A DNA stretch of 64,000 bases from an uncultured Lachnospiraceae bacterium (GCA_944381635.1 CALWLY010000011.1:27839-91838); one strand, 5' to 3'. Counted from the first letter of the stretch, positions 40,086 to 49,850 are shown. Numbers and translations are program-made. Notes: generated by a model from the letters alone, not told the origin.

Positions 40086-41645
40086 ATGAAAAAGAAGAAC
40101 ATTATCTTTATTTGCACCGACCAGCACAGAACTGATTCTCTTTCTGTTTACAAAAACGACACGATATGTAAGACACCGGTGCTGGATGAGCTGGCGAAAG
40201 AAAGTATTGTATTTGATAATGCGTACACTTCCTGTCCGGTATGTACGCCGGCAAGAGGTTCCATGAAGACGGGACTTTATCCGTCCAAGACAGGAATGGA
40301 GACAAACTCTTTTCAGCCGGGATGCCGGACACATGAAATTTCGGACATGCCGTATCTTTTAAATCGCCGTCTGGAAAGTATGGGATATCGCTGCGGCTAT
40401 ACCGGGAAATGGCATCTGGGAACCGGAGCAGATAAGTCTGCCAGTGAAGAAGGAAGAGGAATGCTGGAGGCGCTGGATAAGGGCTTTATGGATGTGGCGC
40501 CTTACAGAGGACATGCAAGCCTTCCCACAGAAATTGGGTATGTGGGCGATGATTTTCCGGGACACGGCGGCGGAGGCTGGTGTTTTCCGCAGTTTAAGGA
40601 ATATCTGAAAGAAAATGGACTGGAAGTTTCCATTATCAATCAGACCACAGGAAAACTGCCTGGAGATCACTCTACAGTAGGCGAGGTAGTTTCTCCCATT
40701 GAATCCACAATAGAATATTACCTGGTGGAAAGAGCAAAGAGCATTGTAGAAAAACTGGCAGAGGAAGAGGAGCCGTTTTACTTCCAGCTTAACTTCTGGG
40801 GACCGCATGAACCCTTCTTTGCTCCCACAAAATATCTGGATATGTACCGTAACGTGACAATTCCCCAGAATCCTACGTTCACGGAAAGCCCGGAGTCCTC
40901 TCCCCGCATTTACAACCTGATTCGAAGACCGGAAGTTTCCTGGGATTTCTTTCAGGATACTCTGCGCCACTATTACGCATGTATCAGCCATATAGATGCG
41001 CAGATCGGGCGTTTTCTTTCCTGGCTGAAAGAAAAAGGGCTGTATGAGGATACGATGATCATTTTTGGAGCAGATCATGGGGATAACTAGGGATGTCACG
41101 GCGGACTGGAAAATAAATCTTACAGTATGTACGACGACACCACAAAGATTCCGTTGTTCATCAAGCCGGCAATAAAAGGATATGAGGGTTACCATCAGAA
41201 ATCTTTTGTGGGAACCTGCGATATCTATGCCACCATTTTGCGGGAGGCAGGTTACATACCGTCGGATGCTTACGGTTATGGTGACGGTCGTCCTTTGAAT
41301 GGTTTTGTGACGGATAAAGAGCAGCCGTGGAGCGACGAGATTATGACGGAAGGCATGGGTGCCTTTTCTGTCATCGTGACCCAGCGAATGTTCCGCAAAG
41401 GAAAATACAAATATATTTTCAACGGGGCGGATAAAGATCAGTTCTTTGATATGGAAGCGGATCCCTATGAGCAGAACAACCTGATCGATAACCCCGACTA
41501 TGCGGACGATCTTTATACGGTGAAAAACTGCTGTGCAGATTGGATGAAAGAGCATGGGGATATTATCCGGGATGCTTTCTGCAAGCTGAATCATTTAAAG
41601 GAATGGGAAGTTCTCTATAAAGATATCGATGCTAAAAGAAAATAA
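40086..41645 (+). pseudogene. Arylsulfatase-family gene interrupted by an in-frame TAG codon
   Basis: A continuous sulfatase reading frame of 519 sense codons from ATG 40086 (ribosome-binding site TGGAGGGAAAC) to 41645, broken only by TAG at 41088-41090 (codon 335). The N-terminal IIFICTDQHRTD metal site and the formylglycine motif CTPARGSMKTG (Cys-type, maturation by anaerobic or aerobic sulfatase-maturating enzyme) are present. The stop falls inside the conserved ADHGDN-x-GCHGG metal-binding motif, and the frame continues at once with GCHGGLENKSYSMYDDTTK. Type I sulfatases remove sulfate from host glycans or other esters. A single-base TTG-to-TAG change would explain it. The upstream piece alone would lack key residues, so this is probably a recent pseudogene. 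Confidence 0.8.
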
Positions 41646-41662
41646 AAAATAAGAGAAAAAAG

Positions 41663-41782
41663 AGGATGCGGTAAATCTGAGGGAAAATAGTTGTCATGGC
41701 ATATTTTGCGGAAAATGGTTTTGAAACCAGGATGAGAAACAAAATACGCCATGACAGTACGGACTCTGATTTATGGCATCCT
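41663..41782. repeat. 120-base nested palindrome between convergent genes
   Basis: Outer arms AGGATGC..TAAATC (from 41663) and GATTTA..GCATCCT (to 41782) enclose an inner 17-base pair of arms, 41692-41708 with 41740-41756 (one mismatch). T-runs flank both ends on opposite strands, so it can act as a bidirectional terminator of the sulfatase and MATE genes. Confidence 0.65.
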
Positions 41783-41898
41783 TATTTTTACGAATTTTTA
41801 TGACATCTTACTGTGCAGAGGTTTCTTTGTGATGGCTTATTTTCCATGTCCTGAGCAAAGCAAAATATTGGAAAACATGGAAAATCTCCGTCTTGTGT

Positions 41899-43272
41899 TT
41901 ATACATTGATCTGTGACAGCCGTCCCTCTCCGCGCAGATACTTTTTATAGATGCAAAAGAAAACAATGCTTGTGAGCACGGCAGCCATTCCATCCGCCAC
42001 CGGTTCTGCGTAGAAAGCCATTTTTGCAGTGAGAAAAAGCGGAAACAGGCAGGTAGCCGCAAAATAGGAGACTTTTCGAAAGAGTGACAGAAACAGTGAA
42101 ATTTTTGTCATACTCAGTGCTGTCAAAGCATCCACAAATACATACTGGAAGCTGAGCGGAATGATCATCAGTGTAAAGACCTGAATTCCCCAAATAGAAA
42201 GCTCCATGTATTCAGGGTTGTCAGTGAATATGCGCACGAAGTACTGAGGCAGTATTCTGGAAACCAGGAACATGATGGTGGTAAAAGCCAGACAAAGCAT
42301 CAGCACACAGAATATAATTTTGCGGATACGATCCGGTTTTCCGGCTCCGTAATTAAAACTGATTAGAGGCTGTGAACCGCTGGTAATTCCAAGCATGGGG
42401 GAGGTGATCAGAAGCATGTAGCTTTGCACGATGGTAGCGGAAGTGATCAGAGTATCCCCGTAGCCTGGACCGCCGAAATATTGGAGCACCGCATTGAGTA
42501 CAATAATAATAATGCTGTCGGTTGCCAGGATCAGAAAAGGAGAAAAGCCAAGTTTTATAATACGTTTTCCCATTTTAAAATCCGGTTTTACAAGCTGCAT
42601 ACGGATCGGCATTTTTTTGCTCTTGAGAGTGAAAAGCACGAACAGACAGGAAGCAAACTGCGCAATGACTGTGGCGACAGCAGCTCCGGCGATATCCATG
42701 TGAAAAACAAAGATGAATACCGGGTCCAGGACAATATTGACAATGGCGCCGATCAAAGTAGTGGCCATGCCCAGCAGGGGAAATCCCTGAGCCGTAATAA
42801 AGTAGTTCATTCCCATGGACAACAGTGCGAAAAAGGTGCCAAGGGTGTAAATAGTCAGGTAAGAATTGGCATAGGGATAAGTCACTTCGCTGGCTCCGAA
42901 CCAGTTTAGCATGTATCCTTTTGTCAATAAAAAGACGAAAGTAAGGACTGCCGAGAAAAGAAGCAGCAAAGAAAAACTGTTGGAAAGAATCCGGGAAGCT
43001 CCCTCCTTGTCATCAGCGCCGAGACGGATGGAAAAAAGGACGGAACCGCCGACGCCAATCAGCGTTGCAAAGGAAGATAACAGTGTAATAATAGGGGCGC
43101 AGACTCCTGCTCCGGCAAGAGAAACGGCTCCTATTTCGGGAATGTTTCCAATATAAATGCGGTCTACAATGCTGTACATTACGTTTACAAACTGTGCAAA
43201 CATAAAAGGAATGGAAACTTTGAGCACAAGAAGAGGAATGGAATCTTTTCCAAAATCATTGGTCTTTTTCAT
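41899..43272 (-). CDS. MATE-family multidrug/cation efflux transporter
   Basis: 457 aa, highly hydrophobic, with about 12 membrane segments. It opens PLLVLKVSIPFMFAQFVNVMYSIVDRIYIGNI, split over helix 1-2, a DinF/MepA-like MATE N-terminus, and the internal repeat half starts near residue 235 (KLGFSPFLILATDSIIIIV). MATE pumps expel drugs or metabolites using sodium or proton gradients. AAAGGAGTTTTCCTC precedes the ATG on the reverse strand. Convergent with the sulfatase gene; substrate unknown. Confidence 0.92.
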   Translation of the reverse strand: MKKTNDFGKDSIPLLVLKVSIPFMFAQFVNVMYSIVDRIYIGNIPEIGAVSLAGAGVCAPIITLLSSFATLIGVGGSVLFSIRLGADDKEGASRILSNSFSLLLLFSAVLTFVFLLTKGYMLNWFGASEVTYPYANSYLTIYTLGTFFALLSMGMNYFITAQGFPLLGMATTLIGAIVNIVLDPVFIFVFHMDIAGAAVATVIAQFASCLFVLFTLKSKKMPIRMQLVKPDFKMGKRIIKLGFSPFLILATDSIIIIVLNAVLQYFGGPGYGDTLITSATIVQSYMLLITSPMLGITSGSQPLISFNYGAGKPDRIRKIIFCVLMLCLAFTTIMFLVSRILPQYFVRIFTDNPEYMELSIWGIQVFTLMIIPLSFQYVFVDALTALSMTKISLFLSLFRKVSYFAATCLFPLFLTAKMAFYAEPVADGMAAVLTSIVFFCIYKKYLRGEGRLSQINV

Positions 43273-43390
43273 GAGGAAAACTCCTTTTTATCAGATTATC
43301 CGGATAAAAACAGGTGGTATATGAAAAGAGCTGTTTTATTCCAAGGACGATTATACTGTCATGAGAGAAAATCTGCAACCGGATTTTTCC

Positions 43391-43419
43391 TTGTATTTCA
43401 GGGGATTCTTTAGTACAAT
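43391..43419 (+). promoter_or_regulatory. ecfA1A2T-truA promoter
   Basis: TTGTAT at 43391-43396, 17-base spacer, TACAAT at 43414-43419, about 130 bases before ecfA1. Confidence 0.65.
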
Positions 43420-43551
43420 AAAAAGCGTGACAAAAGCCGACACGAACAGTAGGAAAACAGTCTTTGTTCTTGCTGCGTTTTCGGTCGGAGCAGCTTTGCG
43501 GTGTCTGATACCGATACCGGCAGAGAAAAGCCAACAGCGGAGAATGAAAAC

Positions 43552-44424
43552 ATGAATATAATTGAAGCAAAAAAACTGGTTTATGAATATATACGACGTG
43601 ACGAAGAAGGAAACATAGAAGGTGTGAGCCGGGCCGTGGACGGCGTGGATCTTTCTGTAAACCAAGGAGAATTCATTGCAATTCTGGGGCACAACGGATC
43701 CGGTAAATCCACACTGGCCAAACACATCAATGCGCTTTTGACTCCTACAGAGGGAACGATTTTTGTGGACGGCAAGGACACCAGCGATGAGGCAAATATC
43801 TGGGATGTGCGTCAGAGCGCAGGAATGGTTTTCCAGAATCCGGACAATCAGATCATCGGGCAGGTTGTGGAAGAGGATGTAGGATTCGGACCGGAAAACA
43901 TGGGTGTTCCCACAAAGGAAATCTGGGAGAGAGTGGAAGAAAGTCTGAAAGCTGTGGGTATGTATGCCTACCGCAAACATTCTCCCAATAAACTTTCCGG
44001 AGGACAAAAGCAGAGAGTCTCCATCGCAGGGGTACTGGCCATGCACCCGAAATGCATCATTTTGGATGAGCCCACAGCCATGCTGGATCCCAATGGACGA
44101 AAGGAAGTAATCCGTGCCGCCAGAGCATTAAATCAGGTGGAGGGCGTGACGGTGATCCTGATCACCCATTATATGGAAGAAGTCATCTATGCGGACAGGG
44201 TTTTCGTGATGGACGAGGGAAAAGTGGTACTCCAGGGAACACCCAGGGAAGTTTTTTCCAGGGTGGAAAAGCTCAAAGGCTTAAGACTCGACGTGCCGCA
44301 GGTAACTTTGCTGGCCTACGAGCTGCAGAAAGCGGGTGTAAACCTTCCGGATGGCATTCTGACACCGGAAGAACTGGCAGAAGAACTCAAAAAAGTGCGT
44401 CAGAGTGAGGACGGCAGACAATAA
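43552..44424 (+). CDS. ecfA1: Energy-coupling factor transporter ATPase EcfA1
   Basis: One of two ATPases (290 aa) of the shared ECF module that drives vitamin and metal uptake with different S components. Walker [14 protein letters not shown], signature [16 protein letters not shown] and Walker [14 protein letters not shown] are intact; the C-terminal extension ends in [13 protein letters not shown] 43552 is preceded only by a weak GCGGAG. The gene order ecfA1-ecfA2-ecfT-truA-rplM-rpsI is conserved in Firmicutes. No S component is encoded here. Confidence 0.95.
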   Translation: MNIIEAKKLVYEYIRRDEEGNIEGVSRAVDGVDLSVNQGEFIAILGHNGSGKSTLAKHINALLTPTEGTIFVDGKDTSDEANIWDVRQSAGMVFQNPDNQIIGQVVEEDVGFGPENMGVPTKEIWERVEESLKAVGMYAYRKHSPNKLSGGQKQRVSIAGVLAMHPKCIILDEPTAMLDPNGRKEVIRAARALNQVEGVTVILITHYMEEVIYADRVFVMDEGKVVLQGTPREVFSRVEKLKGLRLDVPQVTLLAYELQKAGVNLPDGILTPEELAEELKKVRQSEDGRQ

Positions 44425-44443
44425 GGAAGAAAGGATAATATCC

Positions 44444-45331
44444 ATGGCAATCAAATTGGAACATATAAGTTATGTCTATGAAGCGGATACGGAACTGTCT
44501 GTGAAGGCGTTGGATGATGTGAGTCTGGAAATTCCCGACGGCCAGTTTATCGGCCTCATTGGGCATACCGGCTCCGGAAAATCCACGCTGGTTCAGCATC
44601 TGAACGGACTTCTGAAAGCTACGGACGGAAAGCTCTATTATAATGGAGAGAATATTTACGATAAAGACTTTGATATGAAAAAACTGCGAAGCCAGGTGGG
44701 GCTGGTATTCCAGTATCCGGAACATCAGCTTTTTGAGATCGATGTTTTTTCTGACGTCTGCTTTGGGCCCAAAAATCTGGGACTTCCCAAAGAAGAGGTG
44801 GAGGCCAGAGCGAAAAAGGCGCTTCGCCAGGCAGGAATCGAAGAAAAATATGAAAAACAGTCGCCTTTTGAACTTTCCGGAGGACAGAAGCGAAGAGTAG
44901 CTATAGCGGGAGTTCTTGCTATGCAGCCCAAAGTGTTGATTCTGGATGAGCCCACAGCGGGGCTGGATCCCAAAGGCAGGGATGAAATTCTGGGACAGAT
45001 ATCCCAGCTTCGAAAAGAAACGGGAATGACCATCATTCTTGTTTCCCACAGTATGGAAGATGTGGCGGAATATGTGGACCGCATCATTGTTATGAACAAG
45101 GGAAAAGTAAAATTTGACGATGTGCCCAAAAAGGTCTTTTCCCATGTAAATGAGCTGGAGGAGATTGGACTGGCTGCTCCCCAGATGACCTACCTGATGC
45201 ATTACCTGAAAAAGGAAGGTTTTGATGTGGACGAGGAGGCAGGCACGGTGGAAGAAGCCAAAGTCAGCATTCTTAAAGCGCTTGGAAAAGACAGAGAGGC
45301 ACAGAAAGGTCAGGGAGGAAGGGCATGCTAA
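44444..45331 (+). CDS. ecfA2: Energy-coupling factor transporter ATPase EcfA2
   Basis: Second ECF ATPase (295 aa). Walker A GHTGSGKSTLVQHLNGL, Q-loop LVFQYPEHQLFE, signature LSGGQKRRVAIAGVLA and Walker B VLILDEPTAGLDP are clear. ATG 44444 follows AAGGAAGAAAGGATAATATCC, 19 bases after ecfA1; in-frame codons upstream lie within ecfA1. Its end overlaps ecfT by 7 bases, showing a coupled operon. Confidence 0.95.
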   Translation: MAIKLEHISYVYEADTELSVKALDDVSLEIPDGQFIGLIGHTGSGKSTLVQHLNGLLKATDGKLYYNGENIYDKDFDMKKLRSQVGLVFQYPEHQLFEIDVFSDVCFGPKNLGLPKEEVEARAKKALRQAGIEEKYEKQSPFELSGGQKRRVAIAGVLAMQPKVLILDEPTAGLDPKGRDEILGQISQLRKETGMTIILVSHSMEDVAEYVDRIIVMNKGKVKFDDVPKKVFSHVNELEEIGLAAPQMTYLMHYLKKEGFDVDEEAGTVEEAKVSILKALGKDREAQKGQGGRAC

Positions 45332-46131
45332 GAGATATTACACTGGGACAATATTATCAGACAGATTCTGTGATTCATCGGCTGGACCCGAGAGTAAAGC
45401 TTGTTGCTACGCTGGCCTATATTATTTCTCTTTTTGTGGCAGGAAATGTGCCGGGTTATATTCTTGCCGGACTGTTTCTGGCATGGGTGATCCATATGTC
45501 AAAGGTGCCCTTCCGCTTTATGGTAAAAGGAATGAAAGCGATCGTCTTTCTGCTCTGCCTTACGGTAGTGTTTAACCTTTTTCTTACTCCAGGAACGCCG
45601 GTAGTGAGTATCTGGAAAATTTCCATAACAGAAGAAGGAATCGCCATTGCCGTGATGATGGCGGTGCGCCTGTGCTTTCTGATTATCGGGGCGTCCATTA
45701 TGACACTGACAACAACCCCCAACAACCTGACAGACGGACTGGAAAAACTTTTGAATCCCTTAAAAAAAGTGAGAGTGCCTGTACATGAAGTTTCCATGAT
45801 GATGTCCATCGCTCTTCGTTTTATTCCGATTCTTATGGAAGAAACTGACAAAATTATGAAAGCTCAGATTGCCAGAGGTGCTGATTTTGAGAGCGGCAAT
45901 CTGATCCAGAGGGCGAAAAACATGGTACCTCTTCTTGTTCCGCTTTTTATCGCCGCTTTCCGAAGAGCCAACGACCTGGCCATGGCAATGGAAGCCAGAT
46001 GCTACCGGGGAGGAGACGGCAGAACCAAAATGAAACCTCTGATCTACAAAAAGAGAGACCGGATTGCCTACCTGGTCCTGATCGTATATATGATTCTGAT
46101 GATCGTAGTGGGAAGGATACTGATGGTATGA
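45325..46131 (+). CDS. ecfT: Energy-coupling factor transporter transmembrane protein EcfT
   Basis: The membrane scaffold (268 aa) linking EcfA1/A2 to substrate-binding S components. It has about five or six membrane segments and two coupling-helix motifs, IARGADF and the AMEARCYRGG segment near residue 230 (family pattern A-R-G/A-R-x). GGGAGGAAGGGC precedes ATG 45325. It overlaps ecfA2 by 7 bases and truA by 4. Confidence 0.95.
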   Translation: MLRDITLGQYYQTDSVIHRLDPRVKLVATLAYIISLFVAGNVPGYILAGLFLAWVIHMSKVPFRFMVKGMKAIVFLLCLTVVFNLFLTPGTPVVSIWKISITEEGIAIAVMMAVRLCFLIIGASIMTLTTTPNNLTDGLEKLLNPLKKVRVPVHEVSMMMSIALRFIPILMEETDKIMKAQIARGADFESGNLIQRAKNMVPLLVPLFIAAFRRANDLAMAMEARCYRGGDGRTKMKPLIYKKRDRIAYLVLIVYMILMIVVGRILMV

Positions 46132-46865
46132 AAAGAATTCGCATGACAGTAGCTTACGACGGAACCAACTATAATGGATGGCAGATACAGCCAAACGGCG
46201 TAACTATCGAGGGCGTTCTCAACCAGCATCTGTCTCAGCTTTTGAAAGAAGAGATTCAGGTGATTGGAGCCAGCAGAACCGATTCTGGTGTACATGCTCT
46301 CTGTAACATTGCGGTGTTTGACACAAATGCCAGAATGCCCGGAGAAAAAATCTCCTACGCTTTGAATCAGAGACTTCCGGAGGATATCCGGATACGAAAA
46401 TCCGAGGAAGTAAAGCCGGACTGGCATCCGAGAAAAACAGAAAGTATCAAAACTTATGAATACCGTATCTGGAATGAAGAATTTCCCAATCCCATAAAAC
46501 GCCTTTATACCCATTTTACCTATCTTTCCATGGATCTGGAAAAAATGAGAAAGGCGGCAGAGTTTTTGGAAGGAGAACATGATTTTAAGAGCTTCTGCAG
46601 TGTGAACTCCCAGGCCGAGACCACGGTGAGAACGATTCATCGTATTGAGGTGGAAAAAGAAGGACAGGAAATAGTCATCCGTGTTTCCGGCAACGGCTTC
46701 CTTTATAATATGGTAAGAATTCTTGCAGGAACGCTGATGGAAGTAGGATGCGGAAGAAGAACTCCGGAGTCCATGACAGAAATCCTGGAGGCAAAAGACA
46801 GAAGCGCGGCGGGACCGACAGCTCCGGCAAAAGGGCTGACTCTTGTTTCTTATCAGTTCTTTTAA
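46128..46865 (+). CDS. truA: tRNA pseudouridine synthase A
   Basis: TruA (245 aa) makes pseudouridine at tRNA positions 38-40. The catalytic Asp lies in GASRTDSGVHAL (about residues 46-57), with the N-terminal VAYDGTNYNGWQIQPN and GNGFLYNMVRILAGTLMEVG as further hallmarks. ATG 46128 overlaps the ecfT stop by four bases (ATGA); GGGAAGGATACTGATGGT lies upstream. Confidence 0.97.
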   Translation: MKRIRMTVAYDGTNYNGWQIQPNGVTIEGVLNQHLSQLLKEEIQVIGASRTDSGVHALCNIAVFDTNARMPGEKISYALNQRLPEDIRIRKSEEVKPDWHPRKTESIKTYEYRIWNEEFPNPIKRLYTHFTYLSMDLEKMRKAAEFLEGEHDFKSFCSVNSQAETTVRTIHRIEVEKEGQEIVIRVSGNGFLYNMVRILAGTLMEVGCGRRTPESMTEILEAKDRSAAGPTAPAKGLTLVSYQFF

Positions 46866-46990
46866 TGCCGCAGCCCCCTCTTTTTTAGCGAAAAATCACA
46901 GCGTTTGGCGGAGGATGTGGATAAGGAAACGCAAATTTGCCGAAACTGTGGAAAACCCCTGAAAACCCTCAAAAAATCTGAGAAAAACAG

Positions 46991-47019
46991 TTGACACGCG
47001 CGGAGGCGTATAATATAAT
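46991..47019 (+). promoter_or_regulatory. rplM-rpsI promoter
   Basis: Consensus TTGACA at 46991-46996 and TATAAT at 47014-47019 with 17-base spacing. The gap 46866-46990 shows no terminator after truA that I can define. Confidence 0.85.
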
Positions 47020-47077
47020 GGTTCAGTGTGAAAACGGTCAAAAATGTCTTACCAATGCCCCGGAAAGACGTTTTGAA

Positions 47078-47155
47078 TAGATAACAGGCAGCATGCCCGA
47101 GCATATGCTCTTCCCTGGGTGAACTGCGAAAAGTCAAAGACCTATTAAATAATAT
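47078..47155 (+). ncRNA. Ribosomal protein L13 leader
   Basis: The rplM leader contains GGCAGCATGCCCGAGC, the self-complementary GAGCATATGCTC, and GGGTGAACTGC ... AAGTCAAAGACC, which I recognize as the L13 leader of Firmicutes. It is thought to let L13 control rplM-rpsI. Confidence 0.75.
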
Positions 47156-47166
47156 GGAGGTACACT

Positions 47167-47595
47167 ATGAAAACATTTATGGCTAACCCGGCTAAAGTTG
47201 ATAGAAAATGGTACGTTGTAGATGCTGAAGGACAGACACTTGGACGTCTGGCATCTGAAGTTGCCAAAGTTTTAAGAGGAAAGAACAAAGCAGAGTTCAC
47301 ACCTCATGTAGACACAGGTGATTATGTAATCGTAATCAACGCTGAAAAAATCAAAGTAACTGGTAAGAAAATGGATCAGAAGATCTACTACCATCACTCT
47401 GACTATGTAGGCGGAATGAAAGAGACTACATTAAAAGAGAAATTAAACAAAAAGCCGGAACAGGTTATCGAGTTAGCAGTAAAAGGTATGCTTCCGAAAG
47501 GACCTTTAGGAAGACAGATGTATACAAAACTTCACGTATACGCAGGACCGGAGCACAAACACGAAGCTCAGAAACCTGAAGTACTGACATTTTAA
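47167..47595 (+). CDS. rplM: 50S ribosomal protein L13
   Basis: L13 (uL13, 142 aa) is an early-assembly 50S protein. [33 protein letters not shown] and [21 protein letters not shown] are family blocks. ATGGAGGTACACT precedes ATG 47167. Transcribed with rpsI, 25 bases downstream, from the promoter at 46991. Confidence 0.97.
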   Translation: MKTFMANPAKVDRKWYVVDAEGQTLGRLASEVAKVLRGKNKAEFTPHVDTGDYVIVINAEKIKVTGKKMDQKIYYHHSDYVGGMKETTLKEKLNKKPEQVIELAVKGMLPKGPLGRQMYTKLHVYAGPEHKHEAQKPEVLTF

Positions 47596-47620
47596 CTAAA
47601 GGTAGAAGGAGGAAATAAAA

Positions 47621-48016
47621 ATGGCTAACGCAGCAAGATATTACGGAACAGGAAGAAGAAAAAGTTCTGTTGCAAGAGTATATTTAGTACCGGGAAATGG
47701 TAAGATTACAATCAATAAAAGAGACATCGACGACTATTTCGGACTGGAAACACTGAAAGTTATCGTTCGTCAGCCTCTGGCAGCTACAGAAACTGTTGAC
47801 AAATTCGACGTTTTAGTAAACGTAAAAGGCGGCGGATACACAGGCCAGGCTGGTGCTGTAAGACACGGTATCGCAAGAGCTCTGCTGGAAGCAGACGCTG
47901 ATTTCAGACCGGTTCTGAAAAAAGCAGGCTTCTTAACACGTGACCCTCGTATGAAAGAAAGAAAGAAATACGGTCTCAAAGCTGCTCGTCGCGCACCTCA
48001 GTTCTCCAAGAGATAA
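47621..48016 (+). CDS. rpsI: 30S ribosomal protein S9 (integration target)
   Basis: S9 (uS9, 131 aa) sits in the 30S head, and its C-terminal tail touches the P-site tRNA anticodon loop. [21 protein letters not shown] and the tail [17 protein letters not shown] are typical. GAAGGAGGAAATAAAA precedes ATG 47621. Its last codons and stop form attL of a mobile element; the coding sequence stays intact. Its present terminator (48044-48078) is supplied by the element. Confidence 0.97.
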   Translation: MANAARYYGTGRRKSSVARVYLVPGNGKITINKRDIDDYFGLETLKVIVRQPLAATETVDKFDVLVNVKGGGYTGQAGAVRHGIARALLEADADFRPVLKKAGFLTRDPRMKERKKYGLKAARRAPQFSKR

Positions 48017-48017
48017 T
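47997..48017 (+). repeat. attL of the rpsI-integrated element
   Basis: CTCAGTT-CT-CCAAGAGATAAT, covering the last rpsI codons (Gln-Phe-Ser-Lys-Arg) and the stop. The partner at 63633-63653 differs only in the two central bases. Confidence 0.85.
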
Positions 48018-48043
48018 CAAAAGAGAATATCGAAATGTTTACA

Positions 48044-48078
48044 AACCCTGGAAACTCCTTATGTTTCCGGGGTTTTTC
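48044..48078 (+). terminator. Element-borne terminator after rpsI
   Basis: AACCCTGGAAAC pairs with GTTTCCGGGGTT (one G-T pair), loop TCCTTAT, then T-run. It lies inside attL, so the element replaces the terminator it displaced. Confidence 0.85.
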
Positions 48079-48129
48079 ACTTCTCCGGAAACATTGTGGA
48101 ATGTCGTGAAACGGGGTGAAATTTGCTCC

Positions 48130-48161
48130 GTTTGTAACGCATTTGCAACACGTTTGCAACA
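48130..48161. repeat. Left arm-type repeats of the integrase
   Basis: GTTTGTAACG-C-ATTTGCAACA (48130-48150) is repeated at 63558-63578 with one mismatch. A further CGTTTGCAAC unit follows at 48151. These (T)TTGNAAC units, subterminal at both ends, fit sites for the arm-binding domain of the integrase. Confidence 0.6.
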
Positions 48162-48164
48162 AAG

Positions 48165-49229
48165 TTATTCCTCTAATGTTTTGTTTATGGCATCAACAAG
48201 TATCTGTACATCCAGATGCGTATAAACCTTTTCAGTCAGGGTCATAGCTCCGGAGTGACCTACAATTTTTTTGATAGTAGTGTCCTGAACTCCTGCCTCC
48301 GATAGCATGGATATGCATGTATGTCTGGTACAGTGAGGAGTCCGGTTAATTCCGATCTGCTCTGTAAGTGGAGTCCAGTAGCTGTCATAATAATTGCGGT
48401 ACTTAAAAGGCTTACCATCCTCTGTATGCAGAAGATATTCACAGTCCGGACAGGATTCATACCAGCCTTTATAGAACGGAAGAAGTTTGTCCGCAATCGG
48501 AACCTTTCTGATGCCATTCTCTGTTTTACTTTCAATCACATCAAAGTATTGCTTATCCAGATGCACGTTTTCCTTTTTTAAGGAAAGAAATTCGGAAATA
48601 CGTGTACCGTTGTAGAGAAGCATAAGGATGATCTGATAATATTTATCATCTTTCATCGTCCAGATTTTGGCGATTTCATCTTTTGTAAATTTATTCCTGC
48701 TGTGCTTATTCGGATTTCTGTCCTTGTACTGAACGATATCAACGAAAGAAGAATAATCTTTGTTGCAGATGTCATTTTTTAAAGCAAAATCATATAACTG
48801 ATTAAACAGTATCTTTATTTTCTTCAGTGTCGGATAATTTTTCCCGCAGGTGTCGATGACCTGTTGAAGGTCTGCCAGTTTCAGGTCTTTAAAGACTCTG
48901 GAATAAAGAATGGTGCAGGCTTTGTATGATGCTGAATACCCTTTTACGTTGCTTTCTGATACAGTCGGATATTTCTTTTTAGACCATTCTTCATACACTT
49001 CCGAAAAAGTCATTTTTGCGGCTCTGGTATCATATGGATTATGATTGTAATCTGCCAGCATCTGCAGACCTTCTGCTTTGGTTGCGGTATATCCGATAAT
49101 AATATAGTCGGCGACTTTCTTTTCCTTTACAGGATCAATATGATATCCGGTAGTCTTTCGAACCATATATGGTTTTCTTCTTTTTCCGGATAATTTTACT
49201 ACGCTGCCATAGCCATTTGGTAATTTCAT
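48165..49229 (-). CDS. Tyrosine recombinase (site-specific integrase)
   Basis: 354 aa. The N-terminal part (about residues 5-60) resembles an arm-type DNA-binding domain, then a SAM-like core-binding domain (about 75-170). The C-terminal catalytic domain has Arg in YNGTRISEF, the H-x-x-R box HCTRHT, GHSG and the Tyr nucleophile in EKVYTHLD. It should integrate and excise the element at the rpsI 3' end. AAGGAGACTTAACTTT precedes the ATG on the reverse strand. The gene points toward attL and lies within 150 bases of it, the standard placement. Confidence 0.95.
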   Translation of the reverse strand: MKLPNGYGSVVKLSGKRRKPYMVRKTTGYHIDPVKEKKVADYIIIGYTATKAEGLQMLADYNHNPYDTRAAKMTFSEVYEEWSKKKYPTVSESNVKGYSASYKACTILYSRVFKDLKLADLQQVIDTCGKNYPTLKKIKILFNQLYDFALKNDICNKDYSSFVDIVQYKDRNPNKHSRNKFTKDEIAKIWTMKDDKYYQIILMLLYNGTRISEFLSLKKENVHLDKQYFDVIESKTENGIRKVPIADKLLPFYKGWYESCPDCEYLLHTEDGKPFKYRNYYDSYWTPLTEQIGINRTPHCTRHTCISMLSEAGVQDTTIKKIVGHSGAMTLTEKVYTHLDVQILVDAINKTLEE

Positions 49230-49259
49230 AAAGTTAAGTCTCCTTTCTTTCGGCGAGAC

Positions 49260-49850
49260 TTATTCTCCAAACTGTTTGTTTAAAATAGCATTTCTTCGTT
49301 TTATACGTTCCTCCTCTGAAAGTTCTTCCTGCTCTTTTTCTGATAATGGGATAGTGGAATAGTAGGCTAATGTCTTATCTTTCCAGTCCTGATAGGATTT
49401 TGCAGTGTGCTGGTAAGAGGCATATTCTTCTCTGTTTTCGTTAAATTCCTCTAAAAACAGGCACATATCTGCGTTTTCTGATGCTGACATGTCTTTACCA
49501 TTAAATGTAATAGAACACTCCCAGTTATTGTGCTCAGGCGGGCGTTTTACATCTATACGAAAGCCCAGCTCCTGAATTTGATCTAGCTCAAAGAAAAACT
49601 TCATAACATCTGACATATATGTCAGTGGTCTGCTATCGGTTTCGTATCCGATCAGATAGGTAGAAGTAGTATCGAGCAATCCGGCAAGTTCATTGATCAT
49701 GGCAATAGATACTTCTATTTCACCACTTTCGTATTTCTGGATCGTGCGAAGTGATTTGCCAAGTGCATTTGCCAGCTGCGTCTGATTCATGCCTTTTTGT
49801 TTCCTGGCAGTTCGGATTCTAAGTCCAATCTGTTTTGTGTCATATTTCAT
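49260..49850 (-). CDS. XRE-family repressor of the element
   Basis: 196 aa from ATG 49850 behind AGAGGTGAAATCAATC (reverse strand); longer in-frame starts overlap the promoter. N-terminal helix-turn-helix: IGLRIRTARKQKGMNQTQLANALGKSLRTIQKYESG (residues 8-43, split motif). The C-terminal 100 residues are of unknown type and end Lys/Arg/Glu-rich. It is divergent from a small Cro-like gene across a shared control region, like the CI/Cro or Stl switch of phages and satellites. It probably keeps the replication and mobilization genes silent and is co-oriented with int. Confidence 0.85.
   Translation of the reverse strand: MKYDTKQIGLRIRTARKQKGMNQTQLANALGKSLRTIQKYESGEIEVSIAMINELAGLLDTTSTYLIGYETDSRPLTYMSDVMKFFFELDQIQELGFRIDVKRPPEHNNWECSITFNGKDMSASENADMCLFLEEFNENREEYASYQHTAKSYQDWKDKTLAYYSTIPLSEKEQEELSEEERIKRRNAILNKQFGE

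Noticed and set aside
43361..43555. 64-codon frame before ecfA1 with a hydrophobic stretch.
   Set aside because: No ribosome-binding site, starts upstream of the likely promoter, and overlaps the ecfA1 start.
48121..48161. TTTGCAAC/TTTGTAAC repeats as the att core sites.
   Set aside because: They lie inside the element on both sides, 110 and 55 bases from the rpsI-derived repeat, and are not part of rpsI. The rpsI 3' end is the better core, and these fit arm sites.
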